Shown: one piece after another, positions 62,751 through 64,000 of the stretch
How the letters are laid out: every line of letters begins with the position of its first letter
How positions within the stretch are numbered: position 1 is the first letter of the stretch
Assembly: GCF_014174355.1 (NCBI RefSeq)
Contig: NZ_JABEQF010000014.1
Span: forward strand, 1-64,000
DNA from: Gluconacetobacter azotocaptans
GTDB taxonomy: Bacteria; Pseudomonadota; Alphaproteobacteria; Acetobacterales; Acetobacteraceae
Length of the DNA stretch: 64,000 nt
Direction: 5' to 3'
The notes under the pieces: model-generated
The model's input: the letters and a program-made list of their open reading frames with translations, nothing else
What the model was told of the DNA's origin: nothing
Database searches by the model: none
Translations under genes and position numbers: made by a program

Positions 62751-63722
62751 ATGAGTACACCCAGGACCGCATTGGTCGTCGGCGCGCGCGGCGGCATTGG
62801 CGGCGCGGTCGCGCGCAGCCTGCTGCGCCATGGCTGGCGGGTGCGCGGCCTGGCGCGCCGCCCGGCCGGCGACGTGCCGGGGATGGAGTGGATCGCGGGC
62901 GATGCGATGGACCGGGCGGCCGTGGTGCGGGCCGCCCAGGGCGTGCAGGCGGTCATCCACGCCGTGAACCCGCCCGGCTACCGGAACTGGGACACGCTGG
63001 TCCTGCCGATGCTGGACAACAGCATGGCCGCGGCGCTGGCCGCCGGCGCGCGGCTGGTGCTGCCCGGCACCGTCTATAATTTCGGCCCCGACGCGTTTGC
63101 CGACCCCGGCGAGGACGCGCCGCAACGCCCGCTGACTCGCAAGGGCGCGATCCGCGTCGAGATGGAGCGCCGCCTGCGCGATGCGGTTCCGGCGGGGCTG
63201 CGGTCGCTGGTCGTACGCGCCGGCGACTATTTCGGCCCCGGCGCGGCCAGTAACTGGTTCGCACAGGGACTGGTCGGCGGCCGGCGGCCGGTGCGGGGCC
63301 TGACCGATCCGGGGCGGCCCGGCGTCGGGCACCAATGGGCCTATCTGCCCGATGTCGCGGAAACCATCGCCCGGCTGCTGGCGCGGGAGGACGATCTGGA
63401 CCCGGCGGCGCGCTTTCATCTGGCCGGGCACTGGGATGCGGACGGGACGGAGATGATCGCCGCCATCCGGCGGGCCCTGGGCCGGCCGTCCCTGCCGGTC
63501 CGGCGGTTTCCGTGGTGGCTGGTGAGCGTGGCCCGCCCGTTTGTGCCGTTCTGCCGCGAGATGCACGAAATGCGCTATCTGTGGCGCATGCCGCTGCGCC
63601 TGACTAACGGGAAGCTGGTGCGGTTTCTGGGCGATGAGCCGCACACGCCGCTGGATGTCGCGGTCGCGGCCGCGTTGGGGGATCTGAAGCAGCCTCTGCC
63701 CGAACAAGGGCTTTGCCCTTGA
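62751..63722 (+). CDS. NAD(P)-dependent epimerase/dehydratase-like protein
   Basis: 323 residues. Extended-SDR start ALVVGARGGIGGAVARSLLRHGW (about 6-28), VHAVNPPGY, a VYNFGPDAF segment where the YxxxK tyrosine normally lies, and RAGDYFGPGA. Catalytic Tyr/Lys are altered, so catalysis is uncertain. The last residues (LPEQGLCP) are encoded by the beginning of the intergenic repeat, so the natural C-terminus may have been changed by the repeat. Divergent from LysR. Confidence 0.85.
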   Translation: MSTPRTALVVGARGGIGGAVARSLLRHGWRVRGLARRPAGDVPGMEWIAGDAMDRAAVVRAAQGVQAVIHAVNPPGYRNWDTLVLPMLDNSMAAALAAGARLVLPGTVYNFGPDAFADPGEDAPQRPLTRKGAIRVEMERRLRDAVPAGLRSLVVRAGDYFGPGAASNWFAQGLVGGRRPVRGLTDPGRPGVGHQWAYLPDVAETIARLLAREDDLDPAARFHLAGHWDADGTEMIAAIRRALGRPSLPVRRFPWWLVSVARPFVPFCREMHEMRYLWRMPLRLTNGKLVRFLGDEPHTPLDVAVAAALGDLKQPLPEQGLCP

Positions 63723-63822
63723 CCCACCAAAGGGCAGTCGCCCTTTGGAAACCCAGGACTTTTAAAACGAATGGGATGCAAGGGCCGAGGCCCTTGCCGG
63801 GTTCGGGCGGAGCCCGACCTTC
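63692..63822. repeat. Interspersed intergenic palindromic repeat, copy 13
   Basis: CAAGGGCTTTGCCCTTG, AAAGGGCAGTCGCCCTTT, GGAAACCCAGGAC, GAATGGGATG, CAAGGGCCGAGGCCCTTG and TTCGGGCGGAGCCCGA: the most complete copy. It overlaps the 3' end of the epimerase-type gene. Confidence 0.8.
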
Positions 63823-63826
63823 CTGA

Positions 63827-63988
63827 GAGCCTGTTTGAAAATGCGCGCTGGCGGCGATCCGACGCGCGTTTTCTGCGCTCCGATGCTCACGGCCCATAAG
63901 GCCGCTCCGCTTCGGGGCTCGAAAACACACGTCGGGCGCTTCACTGCGTTCCGCTCTCGCTCGCCAGCCCACATTTTCAAACAGGCTC
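63827..63988. mobile_element. MITE-like element with 17-bp perfect inverted repeats
   Basis: 162 bases bounded by GAGCCTGTTTGAAAATG and its exact reverse complement CATTTTCAAACAGGCTC, flanked on both sides by TGA (63824-63826 and 63989-63991). There is no transposase gene inside. A 3-bp TNA-type duplication and GAGCCTGTTTG-like ends are characteristic of the IS5 family (IS1031 group), known in acetic acid bacteria. It is likely mobilised in trans. Confidence 0.82.
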
Positions 63989-64000
63989 TGAGACGTTATC

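Overview
The window is high-GC chromosomal DNA from an alphaproteobacterium, most likely an Acetobacteraceae member of the Gluconacetobacter/Komagataeibacter type. Three things point that way: a permuted two-piece alphaproteobacterial tmRNA with an alpha-type SspB next to it, a remnant of a dehydrogenase-type cytochrome c, and a dense family of intergenic palindromic repeats. The family assignment is an inference; the alphaproteobacterial assignment is well supported by the tmRNA.

Layout. 1-3.3 kb: a lower-GC accessory block with one large SIR2-like/P-loop protein. 3.3-14 kb: core genes, namely a DnaJ-like protein, the late queuosine operon queA-tgt-queG with a small ribbon-helix-helix gene, a PEBP-like protein, an aquaporin with both NPA motifs altered, a VOC protein, class I fumarase, sspB, ssrA (tmRNA) and thyX. 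14-20 kb: a chemoreceptor, a broken DUF1264 gene, an F420-reductase-like protein, and an SDR gene divergent from a LysR gene. 20-31 kb: a decayed rpoN, an S10-type peptidase, an S1/P1 nuclease, a TetR/acyltransferase/DUF2834 cluster, sthA, an MFS exporter, an HPF-cold-shock fusion, a VOC protein and a small membrane protein. 31-34 kb: a cytochrome c fragment between two repeats, then a lower-GC orphan gene and a metallophosphoesterase. 34-50 kb: core genes (exported methyltransferase-like protein, lipase-like lipoprotein, usp-crcB, panB, GNAT/EamA pair, AsmA, a large MscS channel, alpha/beta hydrolase, SDR, GNAT).

49.9-58.6 kb: the most structured accessory region. Two almost identical copies of arfB lie in direct orientation about 8.3 kb apart. 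The left copy is frameshifted and the right copy is intact. Between them is a lower-GC segment: a DMT exporter, a lysR remnant, an AraC regulator, an AlaX-type tRNA-editing protein, a frameshifted amino-acid permease, a LysR/LysE-type pair, an outer-membrane protein and an IS256-type transposase stub. The gene content suggests amino-acid transport and toxicity. 58.6-64 kb: core transporters, a LysR gene divergent from an epimerase-type gene, and an intact MITE-like element with 17-bp perfect inverted repeats and a TGA duplication at the right edge.

Gene decay recurs throughout: rpoN, DUF1264, cytochrome c, arfB copy 1, the permease and a lysR are all broken. Several lesions lie in G or C runs, so base-call errors must be excluded for the single-base cases. 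The rpoN, cytochrome c and lysR remnants carry more than one lesion or are truncated, and are convincing pseudogenes.
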